Assembly: GCF_036013745.1 (NCBI RefSeq) | Contig: NZ_CP107880.1 | Coordinates: forward strand, 2,046,001-2,110,000 | Direction: 5' to 3' | DNA from: Streptomyces sp. NBC_00483 | GTDB lineage: Bacteria > Actinomycetota > Actinomycetes > Streptomycetales > Streptomycetaceae | DNA length: 64,000 nt | Shown here: piece after piece, positions 31,834 through 39,207 of the stretch | Layout of the letters: every line of letters starts with the position of its first letter | Numbering within the stretch: position 1 is the stretch's first letter | Notes under the pieces: model-generated | Seen by the model: only the letters and a program-made list of their open reading frames with translations | The model's database searches: none | What the model was told of the DNA's origin: nothing | Program-made: the position numbers and the translations under genes

Positions 31834-32078
31834 AGCTCCACCGCCAGCTCTGCGGCGGGGATGCCGCGGTCGGCGAGGTACTGCGCGAACACGGCCCGTG
31901 AGACGCGGATGCTGCCTCGTCCCGTACCGACCCGGTAGTGGGAGAGGCGGCCCGCCGCGATCTCGGCGTAAACGGTGGCCTTCGACCAACCCGTGGCGCG
32001 GGCGATGTCCTTGACGTGAAGCGGCTTTGCGCGCTCCGTTTCCTGCGCCTGCGCAGGGGAGATAGCCTGAGATTGCAT
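31830..32078 (-). CDS. excisionase-like HTH protein (AlpA/HTH-17 type)
   Basis: An 82-residue protein with a clear winged HTH: HVKDIARATGWSKATVYAEI then a basic wing HYRVGTGRGSIRVSRAVF. This is the usual layout of AICE excisionases (Xis), which bend the attachment site for excision, but such proteins can also regulate. ATG 32078 has GAGG upstream. It leads the long minus-strand transfer operon, divergent from the GntR gene, with a structured leader and twin operators between them. Confidence 0.82.
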   Translation of the reverse strand: MQSQAISPAQAQETERAKPLHVKDIARATGWSKATVYAEIAAGRLSHYRVGTGRGSIRVSRAVFAQYLADRGIPAAELAVEL

Positions 32079-32102
32079 CTATGAGCCTCACTCTGGATGC
32101 GG

Positions 32103-32153
32103 GCCCTGGCGGGGTGGTCTCGGTGTTAGCGCACCGAGCCCGTCAGGGCTTTT
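32103..32153. promoter_or_regulatory. long two-part hairpin with T-run in the transfer-operon leader
   Basis: An 11-bp outer stem (32103-32113 with 32139-32149, one G-T pair) encloses a 7-bp inner stem CTCGGTG/CACCGAG with a six-base loop, followed by TTTT on the plus strand. On the minus strand it lies in the 5' leader of the excisionase-like gene; on the plus strand it reads as a terminator. Either an attenuator or an insulating terminator. Confidence 0.6.
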
Positions 32154-32205
32154 GGCATGTCTGGCTCGGCCTGCTCTGTTGAGCGGACCGGGCATGCACC
32201 TACGA

Positions 32206-32255
32206 TGTTCTAGAACACCCGGCAGGGTCAACAGGTATTCCAGAACGTTCTAGAA
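32206..32255. promoter_or_regulatory. two palindromic operators, likely for the GntR/KorSA-like repressor
   Basis: TGTTCTAGAACA (32206-32217) is a perfect 12-base palindrome. An 18-base near-palindrome at 32238-32255 (TTCCAGAACGTTCTAGAA) contains the same TTCTAGAA word. Their centres are 35 bases apart, in the divergent region between the excisionase-like gene and the GntR gene and just before the latter's ribosome site. Confidence 0.78.
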
Positions 32256-32271
32256 TTTGGAGGTTCATACG

Positions 32272-33009
32272 ATGCGCAACCGTGAGGGGTTGCCCCCGTA
32301 TCAGCGGATCGCGGCGCAGATCATTGCCCGCATCGAGAGCGGCGAGCTGCAGCCGGGCGATCGCGTCCCCTCGGTAAGTCAGATCATGGAAACCGAGGGC
32401 GTCAGCAGGGCCACGGCCGCGCGCGTCCCTGGCGTGCTGCGAGCGGAGGGCTACGCCACGGCGACGCCGGGCGTCGGAACCATCGTCACCCAACCGAAGA
32501 AGCTGACTGCAGGCGCCGACCGGCTCGCCAAGCTGCAGGCCGGCGGGGCAACACTGGGAGACACAGAGCGTGTCGAAATCCTCGACGCCGTGCGGGAAGC
32601 GGCGTCCCAGGAAGTCGCGGATGCCCTCGGCCTTGAGGCCGGCGCCGAGGTGGCGCGACGCCGACGCCGGTATCTAGACGGTGCGGGCGTCGTCACGGTG
32701 TCGACGACGTGGATCTCTGCCGCCATCGCTGACCAGGCCCCGGAGTTCCTCGAGCCTGCCCCGCTCCCGAAGATGACGTTCGGGCTGATCGAAGACCGCA
32801 CCGGCCGACGAGTCGTCCGCCGACGAGACACGGTGACTCTCCGGGAGGCCCCCGAGGACGTCGCACCCCACCTTGACGTCGAACCAGGCACGCAAGGTCT
32901 CGCCGTGATCAACCACTACTGGGACCAGAACGGCGAGCCGACCGAATACGCCGTCGACTACCTCGGCGCCGGCCGCGAACTCTCCTCGGAGTACGACTTG
33001 GACGACTAA
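32272..33009 (+). CDS. GntR/HutC-family transcriptional regulator (KorSA-like)
   Basis: A 245-residue repressor: an N-terminal winged HTH (PPYQRIAAQIIARIESGELQ, GDRVPSVSQIMETEGVSRAT) and a C-terminal UTRA ligand domain (ALGLEAGAEVARRRRRYLDG, VINHYWDQNG). It is the only plus-strand gene of the element and faces the transfer operon over twin operators, as KorSA does in pSAM2. ATG 32272 has GGAGG eight bases upstream. Odd: the recognition helix reads ARVPGVL with a proline where relatives have Ala/Leu. A paired one-base insertion and deletion could explain it. Confidence 0.88.
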   Translation: MRNREGLPPYQRIAAQIIARIESGELQPGDRVPSVSQIMETEGVSRATAARVPGVLRAEGYATATPGVGTIVTQPKKLTAGADRLAKLQAGGATLGDTERVEILDAVREAASQEVADALGLEAGAEVARRRRRYLDGAGVVTVSTTWISAAIADQAPEFLEPAPLPKMTFGLIEDRTGRRVVRRRDTVTLREAPEDVAPHLDVEPGTQGLAVINHYWDQNGEPTEYAVDYLGAGRELSSEYDLDD

Positions 33010-33012
33010 GCG

Positions 33013-33035
33013 TCTGCCCAGTGGAGTTGGGCAGA
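33013..33035 (+). terminator. first of two tandem hairpins after the GntR gene
   Basis: TCTGCCCA pairs with TGGGCAGA around the seven-base loop GTGGAGT, immediately after the GntR stop. The second, larger hairpin at 33045-33081 has the same GTGGAGT in its loop. Confidence 0.7.
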
Positions 33036-33044
33036 ACGCAGAAA

Positions 33045-33086
33045 GGGGCCCCTCGCCCGGTGGAGTCAGGCGAGGGGCCCCTTCTT
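33045..33086 (+). terminator. 13-bp perfect hairpin, terminator of the GntR gene
   Basis: A perfect 13-bp GC-rich stem (33045-33057 with 33069-33081) and an 11-base loop, followed by TTCTT. It shields the element end, and purB beyond it, from GntR transcription. Confidence 0.85.
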
Positions 33087-33129
33087 GGTGTATCCGAGGA
33101 TCGCATGCGCGGGACGTGTCGGTGGAACG

Positions 33130-33151
33130 TCTCACATCTGTCTCACACGCC
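33130..33151. repeat. right-end TCTCAC repeats, possible integrase arm sites
   Basis: TCTCAC at 33130-33135 and 33141-33146, 11 bases apart; TCTCACACGCC (33141-33151) is the reverse complement of 18433-18443. Together with the left-end copies they flank the joined attachment core in the excised circle. Confidence 0.5.
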
Positions 33152-33235
33152 ATGTTGTGCGATCTTCCCAAGCGTGCGTCTGACCTGCTGTTCTGCGCCT
33201 TCCATGCGCGTGACAGACCCCGTATGCGCGTCGAC

Positions 33236-33249
33236 TAAACTTCCTCCAC
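33236..33249. other. attR core (right attachment site)
   Basis: TAAACTTCCTCCAC, one mismatch from the left copy, ending directly against the purB GTG. The mismatch at position 7 lies outside the identical CCTCCAC segment and would mark which base came from the element. Confidence 0.65.
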
Positions 33250-34689
33250 GTGACTGCGCCTGCAAAGCCCCGTATCCCGAATGTTCTCGCCGGCCGCTAT
33301 GCCTCCGTCGAGCTCGCCACCCTCTGGTCCCCCGAGGAGAAGGTGAAGCTGGAGCGACAGCTCTGGCTCGCCGTGCTGAAGGCCCAGAAGGACCTCGGGA
33401 TCGACGTCCCGGACGCCGCCATCGCCGACTACGAGCGCGTGCTCGACCAGGTCGACCTGGCCTCCATCGCCGAGCGCGAGAAGGTCACGCGGCACGACGT
33501 GAAGGCCCGCATCGAGGAGTTCAACGCCCTCGCCGGGCACGAGCAGGTCCACAAGGGCATGACGTCCCGCGACCTGACGGAGAACGTCGAGCAGCTGCAG
33601 GTCCGCCTCTCGCTCGAGCTGGTCCGCGACCGTGCCGTCGCCGTCCTCGCGCGCCTCGCCAAGCTGTCCGGCGAGTACGGCGAGCTGGTCATGGCCGGCC
33701 GCTCGCACAACGTCGCGGCGCAGGCCACCACCCTCGGCAAGCGCTTCGCGACCGCCACCGACGAGCTGCTCGTCGCGTACGGCCGGGTCGAGGAGCTGCT
33801 GAACCGCTACCCGCTGCGCGGCATCAAGGGCCCGGTCGGCACCGCCCAGGACATGCTCGACCTGCTCGGCGGCGACGCCGACAAGCTGGCCGACCTGGAG
33901 CAGCGGATCGCCCAGCACCTCGGCTTCTCGCAGGCCTTCACCTCCGTCGGCCAGGTCTACCCGCGCTCGCTCGACTACGAGGTCGTGACCGCGCTCGTCC
34001 AGCTGGCCGGGGCCCCCTCGTCGACGGCCAAGACGATCCGCCTGATGGCCGGGCACGAGCTCGTGACCGAGGGCTTCAAGCCGGGCCAGGTCGGCTCCTC
34101 CGCGATGCCGCACAAGATGAACACCCGCTCCTGCGAGCGCGTCAACGGCCTCATGGTGATCCTGCGCGGCTACGCGTCGATGACCGGCGAGCTGGCGGGC
34201 GACCAGTGGAACGAGGGCGACGTCTCGTGCTCCGTGGTGCGTCGTGTCGCGCTGCCGGACGCGTTCTTCGCGCTCGACGGTCTCCTTGAGACGTTCCTCA
34301 CCGTGCTCGACGAGTTCGGCGCCTTCCCGGCCGTCGTCGCCCGTGAGCTGGACCGCTACCTGCCGTTCCTCGCCACCACGAAGGTGCTCATGGCCTCGGT
34401 GCGCGCGGGCGTCGGCCGCGAGGAGGCCCACGAGGCCATCAAGGAGAACGCGGTGGCCTCGGCCCTCGCGATGCGCGAGCAGGGCGCCGAGCGCAACGAG
34501 CTGCTCGACAAGCTGGCCGCCGACTCCCGGATCCCGCTGGACCGTGCGCAGCTCGACGAGCTGATGGCGGACAAGCTGTCGTTCACGGGCGCCGCCGCCG
34601 GTCAGGTCGCGCAGATCGTGGCCCGCGTCGAGGAGATCGTGAAGCAGCACCCGGAGGCCGCCGGTTACACGCCGGGGGCGATCCTCTGA
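33250..34689 (+). CDS. purB: adenylosuccinate lyase
   Basis: Purine biosynthesis enzyme of 479 residues that splits SAICAR to AICAR and adenylosuccinate to AMP, releasing fumarate; a homotetramer in the cytosol. Visible are the SHNVAAQATTLGKRF segment with a catalytic histidine and the fumarase/aspartase signature GSSAMPHKMNTRS near residue 287. The GTG start follows directly after the attR core; no ribosome site is visible, and the TAAACT -10-like box ends eight bases before the GTG, so the message is probably leaderless. The element has replaced everything upstream of the core, including any native -35. Confidence 0.97.
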   Translation: MTAPAKPRIPNVLAGRYASVELATLWSPEEKVKLERQLWLAVLKAQKDLGIDVPDAAIADYERVLDQVDLASIAEREKVTRHDVKARIEEFNALAGHEQVHKGMTSRDLTENVEQLQVRLSLELVRDRAVAVLARLAKLSGEYGELVMAGRSHNVAAQATTLGKRFATATDELLVAYGRVEELLNRYPLRGIKGPVGTAQDMLDLLGGDADKLADLEQRIAQHLGFSQAFTSVGQVYPRSLDYEVVTALVQLAGAPSSTAKTIRLMAGHELVTEGFKPGQVGSSAMPHKMNTRSCERVNGLMVILRGYASMTGELAGDQWNEGDVSCSVVRRVALPDAFFALDGLLETFLTVLDEFGAFPAVVARELDRYLPFLATTKVLMASVRAGVGREEAHEAIKENAVASALAMREQGAERNELLDKLAADSRIPLDRAQLDELMADKLSFTGAAAGQVAQIVARVEEIVKQHPEAAGYTPGAIL

Positions 34690-35234
34690 CCCGCCTTACT
34701 CAAGCGGACCTGGAGGCCGCTCGCGACCGTCTGGTTCCGGACGTCGTCGCGAGCGGCCTTCGGGTTCTCTTCTGCGGGATCAACCCGGGCCTCATGACGG
34801 CCGCGACCGGTCACCACTTCGCCCGCCCCGGCAACCGCTTCTGGCCGGTGCTTCACCTCTCCGGCTTCACGCCCCGGCAACTGAAGCCGTCCGAGCAGCA
34901 GGAGCTTCTCTCGTACGAGCTCGGGATCACGAACGTCGTCGCGCGGGCCACTGCGCGGGCGGACGAACTGAGTGCGGAGGAGTACCGGGAGGGCGGACGG
35001 CTGCTGGAGGAGAGGGTGGCGCTCCTGCGGCCCACGTGGCTCGCCGTGGTGGGCGTGACCGCGTACCGGTCGGCCTTCGGTGAGCCCAAGGCCCAAATCG
35101 GCCCGCAGGAGCGGACGATCGGCGGCGCCCGGGTCTGGGCGCTGCCCAACCCCAGTGGTCTGAACGCCCATTGGACGGCGGCGACCATGGCGGAGGAGTA
35201 CGCACGCCTCCGCGAGACCGCCACCGACTCTTAA
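34686..35234 (+). CDS. mug: G/U mismatch-specific uracil-DNA glycosylase (Mug), CTG start proposed
   Basis: Base-excision repair enzyme removing uracil or thymine opposite G. The motifs are FCGINPG (catalytic Asn), HFARPGNRFWP and the C-terminal NPSGLNAHW loop. The essential GINPG motif lies upstream of the first in-frame ATG (34794), so translation must begin earlier. No ATG, GTG or TTG exists in the frame back into purB. CTG at 34686 overlaps the purB stop as CTGA and has GGGGG seven bases upstream, giving 182 residues, close to family length. A CTG start is rare, so a sequencing error is the alternative. Confidence 0.85.
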   Translation: MTRLTQADLEAARDRLVPDVVASGLRVLFCGINPGLMTAATGHHFARPGNRFWPVLHLSGFTPRQLKPSEQQELLSYELGITNVVARATARADELSAEEYREGGRLLEERVALLRPTWLAVVGVTAYRSAFGEPKAQIGPQERTIGGARVWALPNPSGLNAHWTAATMAEEYARLRETATDS

Positions 35235-35237
35235 GGG

Positions 35238-35269
35238 CCTAGGAGCCCTAGGAGCCCTGGGCCCCTAGG
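35238..35269. terminator. bidirectional terminator between mug and the methyltransferase
   Basis: CCTAGG-A-GCCC pairs with GGGC-C-CCTAGG with one mismatch and a ten-base loop, filling exactly the gap between the two convergent stops. Confidence 0.75.
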
Positions 35270-36067
35270 TCACGGCTTGCGGGCCACGGCCCCGTACTGG
35301 GCGACCTGTGTGCCCTCCTCGTCGCGCCAGCGCGCGCACGAGACGAGGCCGGGCTCCACGAGGTCCAGGCCGTCGAGGAACGCCGCCACCTCGGCGCCGG
35401 TGCGGGCGGTGATCGGCGGCTTCGCGTTCTCGTTCCAGAACGCCATGGCCTCCGTGTTGCCCTCGCCGCCCAGCTCCAGAGTGGGGTGGGTGAGGACGAC
35501 GTAGCTGCCCGAGGGGACGGCGTCGACGAGCTCACGCACGATGGACGTGGCCTCCTCCGTGTCGAGCACGAAGTTGAGGATGCCCAGGAGCATGATCGCG
35601 ACCGGGCGGTCGAGGTCGAGGGTCTCGGAGGCCGCCTCGATGATCGCCCTCGGGTCGCGGGCGTCCGCGTCCACGTAGTTGGTGCGGCCCTCGGCGGAGC
35701 TGGTGAGCAGCGCGCGGGCGTGGGTGAGGACGATCGGGTCGTTGTCGACGTAGACGACGCGCGCGTCCGGAGCGATGCGCTGGGCGACCTCGTGCGTGTT
35801 CTCCACGGTCGGCAGGCCCGTGCCGATGTCGAGGAACTGGCGGATGCCCGCCTCACCGGCGAGGAAGCCGACGGCGCGCCCCAGGAACGCGCGGTCGGCG
35901 CGGGCGACCTCGCCGATGCTCGGGTACATGGACGTCACCATGTCGCCGACCTTCTCGTCGACCTCGTAGTGGTCCTTGCCGCCCAGCCAGTAGTTCCACA
36001 CGCGCGCGTTGTGCGCGACGTGACTGGAGATCCGCTGCTCCGGCTGGTTCCCGTCGGCGTCACTCAT
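35270..36067 (-). CDS. SAM-dependent methyltransferase (DUF574 / PF04672 type)
   Basis: A 265-residue actinobacterial S-adenosylmethionine-binding protein. It opens with the family-typical HVAHNARVWNYWLGGKDHYE, then the SAM-binding strand FLDIGTGLPT, VVYVDNDPIVLTHARALL and MLLGILNFVLD. The substrate is unknown; the family is greatly expanded in Streptomyces. ATG 36067 has GAGGGAG upstream, and an upstream extension has no coding character. It converges on mug with a hairpin between them. Confidence 0.92.
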   Translation of the reverse strand: MSDADGNQPEQRISSHVAHNARVWNYWLGGKDHYEVDEKVGDMVTSMYPSIGEVARADRAFLGRAVGFLAGEAGIRQFLDIGTGLPTVENTHEVAQRIAPDARVVYVDNDPIVLTHARALLTSSAEGRTNYVDADARDPRAIIEAASETLDLDRPVAIMLLGILNFVLDTEEATSIVRELVDAVPSGSYVVLTHPTLELGGEGNTEAMAFWNENAKPPITARTGAEVAAFLDGLDLVEPGLVSCARWRDEEGTQVAQYGAVARKP

Positions 36068-36153
36068 GCGATCTCCCTCGTACGTTGCTGGGCTCCACTC
36101 AAGATCCCATAGTGGCACGGGAGTTCGATGATGTGCGCGACGGGCCCGCCGCG

Positions 36154-36906
36154 CTACGCGTCCCTGCGCCGCACCGCCCACCATCCGGCGAGCAGCGCGG
36201 CCGCCGCCCACAGCGCGGTCACGGCGAGCCCGGTCCAAGGACCGAGGGAGCCCTCCGCGTGCTGGTAGAGGACCTGCTGACCCGCGCGGTCGGGCAGGAA
36301 GTCGGCGACCGAGCCCGCGATGTCCCCGACGACGAAGGACACGATCAGCAGGAAGGGCACGAGGATGCTCAGCACCGCCACCGCGCTGCGCAGCACGGCC
36401 GTGAGCCCCGCCGCCAACAGTGCCATCAGCGCCAGATACACCCCGCCTCCGACGCAGGCCCGCAGCGCCCCCGGATCACCGAGGCCGAGCGTGTACGGGC
36501 CCATGAACGCCTGGCCGACGAGGAACGCGGTGAAGCTCGTGAGCAGGCCGACGACGAGCCCGCAGCCGCCGATGACCGCCATCTTCGCGGCGTAGAAGAG
36601 GTTCCGGTTCGGCACCGCGGCGAGCGAGACGCGCAGCGCGTTGTTCAGGTACTCGGAGGAGACGGCCGTGGCGCCGAAGGCGAGCACCGCGATCTGGCCG
36701 AAGTTGAGGGCGTAGAAGGCGCCGAAGAGGAGGTCCTCTCCGTTGTCGGCCTCGGCCTGGCCGACGGTCGCGAAGGCGAGGGTCGTGACGGCGAGGGTCG
36801 CGATGAAGACGGCGAGCAGCGAGCCGAAGCTGCCGCGCAGCGATCTGATCTTGATCCACTCGGAGTGCAGTACGGCGGTGGTCGACGTGGCGGACATGCC
36901 GGTCAT
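36154..36906 (-). CDS. ABC transporter permease
   Basis: Integral membrane subunit of 250 residues, about six helices, of the ABC-2 exporter type (starts LHSEWIKIRSLRGSFGSLLA; VSSEYLNNALRVSLAAVPNR in the first loop). It begins three bases after the ATPase stop with GGAGG upstream, so the two form an exporter. Divergent two-component genes suggest induction by an envelope stress or antibiotic; the transported compound is unknown. Confidence 0.92.
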   Translation of the reverse strand: MTGMSATSTTAVLHSEWIKIRSLRGSFGSLLAVFIATLAVTTLAFATVGQAEADNGEDLLFGAFYALNFGQIAVLAFGATAVSSEYLNNALRVSLAAVPNRNLFYAAKMAVIGGCGLVVGLLTSFTAFLVGQAFMGPYTLGLGDPGALRACVGGGVYLALMALLAAGLTAVLRSAVAVLSILVPFLLIVSFVVGDIAGSVADFLPDRAGQQVLYQHAEGSLGPWTGLAVTALWAAAALLAGWWAVRRRDA

Positions 36907-36909
36907 GGG

Positions 36910-37833
36910 TCAGGCCTCCTGGAGGGGCGCGGCGGCGAACTCGGCGTCGTTCGCGGTGAGGGCGAGGTAGGCCTGCTCCAACGAGGCCTGTTCGTCGGCG
37001 AGTTCGAGGACGGGGACGCCCTCGGCGGCGGCGAGCGCGCCCACGTCGGCGGCGGTGACGCCCTCCACGTCGCAGCGGCCGTCGTCGGCGAGCGTCACCG
37101 TGTGTCCCGCACGCACGAGTGCGGCGCGCAGGCGGGCGGGGTCCGTGGAGCGCACCCGTACGCGGCGTGCGCTGTGCGCGGCGATGAAGTCCGGCATCGG
37201 GGTGTCGGCGAGGAGCCGCCCGCGGCCGAGGACGACGAGGTGGTCGGCGAAGGTCGCGGTCTCGTTCATGAGGTGGCTGGAGACCAGCACGGTGCGTCCG
37301 GCGCGCGCGAGGTCGCGCATCAACTCCCGGATCCAGATGATGCCTTCGGGGTCGAGGCCGTTGGACGGCTCGTCGAGCAGCACCACTTCGGGGTCGCCGA
37401 GGAGCGCCGCCGCGATGCCGAGCCGCTGTCGCATGCCGAGCGAGAACGTCTTGACGCGCTTCTTCGCGACGGTGGCGATCCCGGCCTGCTCAAGCACTTC
37501 GTCGACCCGCTTCACCGGAATCCGGTTGCTGACGGCGAGCGCCCGCAGGTGCTCCCGCGCGGTGCGGGAGCCGTGCGCCGCCTGCGGGTCGAGCAGGGCG
37601 CCCACGACGCGCAGCGGTTCGTCGTACGTGGCGTACGGGCGGCGCCCGACGAGCGCGGTCCCGGAGGTGGGGCGGTCGAGGCCGAGGGCGAGGCGCATCG
37701 TGGTGGACTTGCCGGCGCCGTTCGGGCCGAGGAAGCCGGTGACGCGGCCGGGTCCGACCTGGAAGGTCAGCCCGTCCACGGCACGCGTCGTCCCGTACTC
37801 CTTGGTGAGGTCCTGGACGTCGATACTGGTCAT
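36910..37833 (-). CDS. ABC transporter ATP-binding protein
   Basis: ATPase of 307 residues for the adjoining permease. Walker A GPNGAGKST near residue 39, signature FSLGMRQRLGIA, Walker B VVLLDEPSNGLDP and the switch histidine in SSHLMNE are in order. The layout of a C-terminal VRVRSTDPARLRAAL domain fits the drug-exporter DrrA/BcrA group. The frame could run far upstream, but ATG 37833 begins the domain and the upstream part is antisense to the kinase gene. Confidence 0.96.
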   Translation of the reverse strand: MTSIDVQDLTKEYGTTRAVDGLTFQVGPGRVTGFLGPNGAGKSTTMRLALGLDRPTSGTALVGRRPYATYDEPLRVVGALLDPQAAHGSRTAREHLRALAVSNRIPVKRVDEVLEQAGIATVAKKRVKTFSLGMRQRLGIAAALLGDPEVVLLDEPSNGLDPEGIIWIRELMRDLARAGRTVLVSSHLMNETATFADHLVVLGRGRLLADTPMPDFIAAHSARRVRVRSTDPARLRAALVRAGHTVTLADDGRCDVEGVTAADVGALAAAEGVPVLELADEQASLEQAYLALTANDAEFAAAPLQEA

Positions 37834-37941
37834 GACCTCAGAATCGTCCGCGCCAGGGGGCTCGGGCCTCCCCCGCCCGTGGAATTCGCCTCCCCCGTGC
37901 GGGGGAGCCGTCGGGCGCGGGGCGGCTGGCACGATGACGGT

Positions 37942-39159
37942 ATGCCCCGCTTCCTGAGGCCGCTCGCGCGCGCGGTCACCTACACCCGCTGGCTGCATCT
38001 GCTGTGCTCGTCGGTGATCGCCTTCGTGTTCGCGATGGTCTACCCGGGGCTCTCCTCTCCCTCCGTGGGTGCCTGGGTGCTCATCTACGTGATACCCGCA
38101 CCGCTGCTCCTGGTGCTCGGCGCGATTCCGGTGATGCGGCGTTCGGAGGGGCTGCAGGCGCGGATGATGCTGTTTCCCGGGAAGCACGCGCGCGTGGCCG
38201 GCACTGGTGCGGAGCGTGAGATCTCGGTCGCGCCCTCGGCATCGTGGCGGGACCGCGGCAGGACGTCGGGCTGGCTGGTGTTCCGGCTGTTCCTGGGGCT
38301 GTCGGTCGCCCTGTTCTCGGGTCAACTGTTCGCGCTGGCCTTGGAGTTGACGGGCGCGGCCATGGGTGAGCGAGTCGACGAGCTGTCGGTGCTGCCCGTG
38401 CCGGAGGCGCCCTGGTTGTGCGCGGCGGCGATCCCCTTCGCCCTGCTCTTCCTGGTGTACGTGGTGGCGGGCGCGGGGTGGCTGACGGCCCGCACGGCCC
38501 TGGTGCTCCTCGGCCCGTCCGGGGCCGAGCGGCTCGCCGCCCTGGAGGAGCGCACCGAGCAGCTCCTTGAGCGCAACCGCATCGCCCGCGAACTGCACGA
38601 CTCCATCGGCCACGCGCTCACCGTCGCCGTCGTGCAGGCGGGTGCGGCGCGGGCGGCGGGCGATCCGGCGTTCACGGACCGGGCCCTCGGTGCCATCGAG
38701 GAGACCGGCCGGGCCGCCCTGGAGGATCTGGAGCGGGTGCTGCTGGTGCTGCGCGAGGCGGAGCAGCCGGCGGGCAGCCGCCCCACCCTCCAGGAGGCGG
38801 ACCGGCTGCTCGACTCGGCGCGGGCCTCCGGGGCGAAGGTGGAGGTGACGGTGTCGGGCCCGCTGGAGACGGTGCCGGGGCCGGTGTCCCGCGAGGGCTA
38901 CCGCATCCTTCAGGAAGCGCTCACGAACGTGCTGCGGCACTGCGGAACCGTGCCGGTCACCGTGACCCTCCAGGTCGCGGACAAGAACCTCGTCCTGGAG
39001 GTGCGCAATCCGCTGCCGCCGGAACGCGGGTCCGGACATGGCGGCACGGGAAGCGGCCTGCGCGGCATCCGGGAGCGTGCGGCGCTGCTCGGCGGGCATG
39101 CCCGGACGGGCCCGGTCCACGACGAGTGGCAGGTTCACGTCGAACTGCCGGTCGCGTGA
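37942..39159 (+). CDS. sensor histidine kinase (NarL-type, HisKA_3)
   Basis: Membrane kinase of 405 residues. About four N-terminal helices (SSVIAFVFAMVYP, VLIYVIPAPLLLVLGAIPVM, LFLGLSVALFSGQLFALAL and one near residue 160), then the dimerisation/phosphoacceptor segment RIARELHDSIGHAL with the phosphorylated histidine, and the ATPase domain (REGYRILQEALTNVLRH, GTGSGLRGIRERAALLGG). It diverges from the ABC exporter and precedes its response regulator by 48 bases; together they probably sense a signal and switch on the exporter. Confidence 0.95.
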   Translation: MPRFLRPLARAVTYTRWLHLLCSSVIAFVFAMVYPGLSSPSVGAWVLIYVIPAPLLLVLGAIPVMRRSEGLQARMMLFPGKHARVAGTGAEREISVAPSASWRDRGRTSGWLVFRLFLGLSVALFSGQLFALALELTGAAMGERVDELSVLPVPEAPWLCAAAIPFALLFLVYVVAGAGWLTARTALVLLGPSGAERLAALEERTEQLLERNRIARELHDSIGHALTVAVVQAGAARAAGDPAFTDRALGAIEETGRAALEDLERVLLVLREAEQPAGSRPTLQEADRLLDSARASGAKVEVTVSGPLETVPGPVSREGYRILQEALTNVLRHCGTVPVTVTLQVADKNLVLEVRNPLPPERGSGHGGTGSGLRGIRERAALLGGHARTGPVHDEWQVHVELPVA

Positions 39160-39207
39160 TCCAGGACCTGGCGACAAGATCCGCCGGAGAGGCCCTAGTC
39201 TGGCGGC

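Larger units (their letters stand above)
18372..33249 (-). mobile_element. integrated AICE (conjugative element) inserted at the purB start
   Basis: A 14.9-kb block bounded by the 14-bp direct repeats at 18372-18385 and 33236-33249. In order from the left it contains integrase, small-terminase-like genes, a DUF927 helicase, a primase-polymerase, regulators, TraB translocase, Spd-like membrane proteins, small conserved proteins, an excisionase-like gene and a GntR regulator. No relaxase or type IV secretion genes are seen, which fits the single-protein TraB double-strand DNA transfer of actinomycete elements. Almost all genes run on the minus strand except the GntR repressor. The repeats are a prediction; the gene content is clear. 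Confidence 0.9.

Noticed and set aside
18433..33151. Transposon-style terminal inverted repeats (the 11-bp GGCGTGTGAGA pair)
   Set aside because: The ends are those of a tyrosine-recombinase element with direct core repeats; no transposase is present. The 11-bp pair is better explained as recombinase arm sites.
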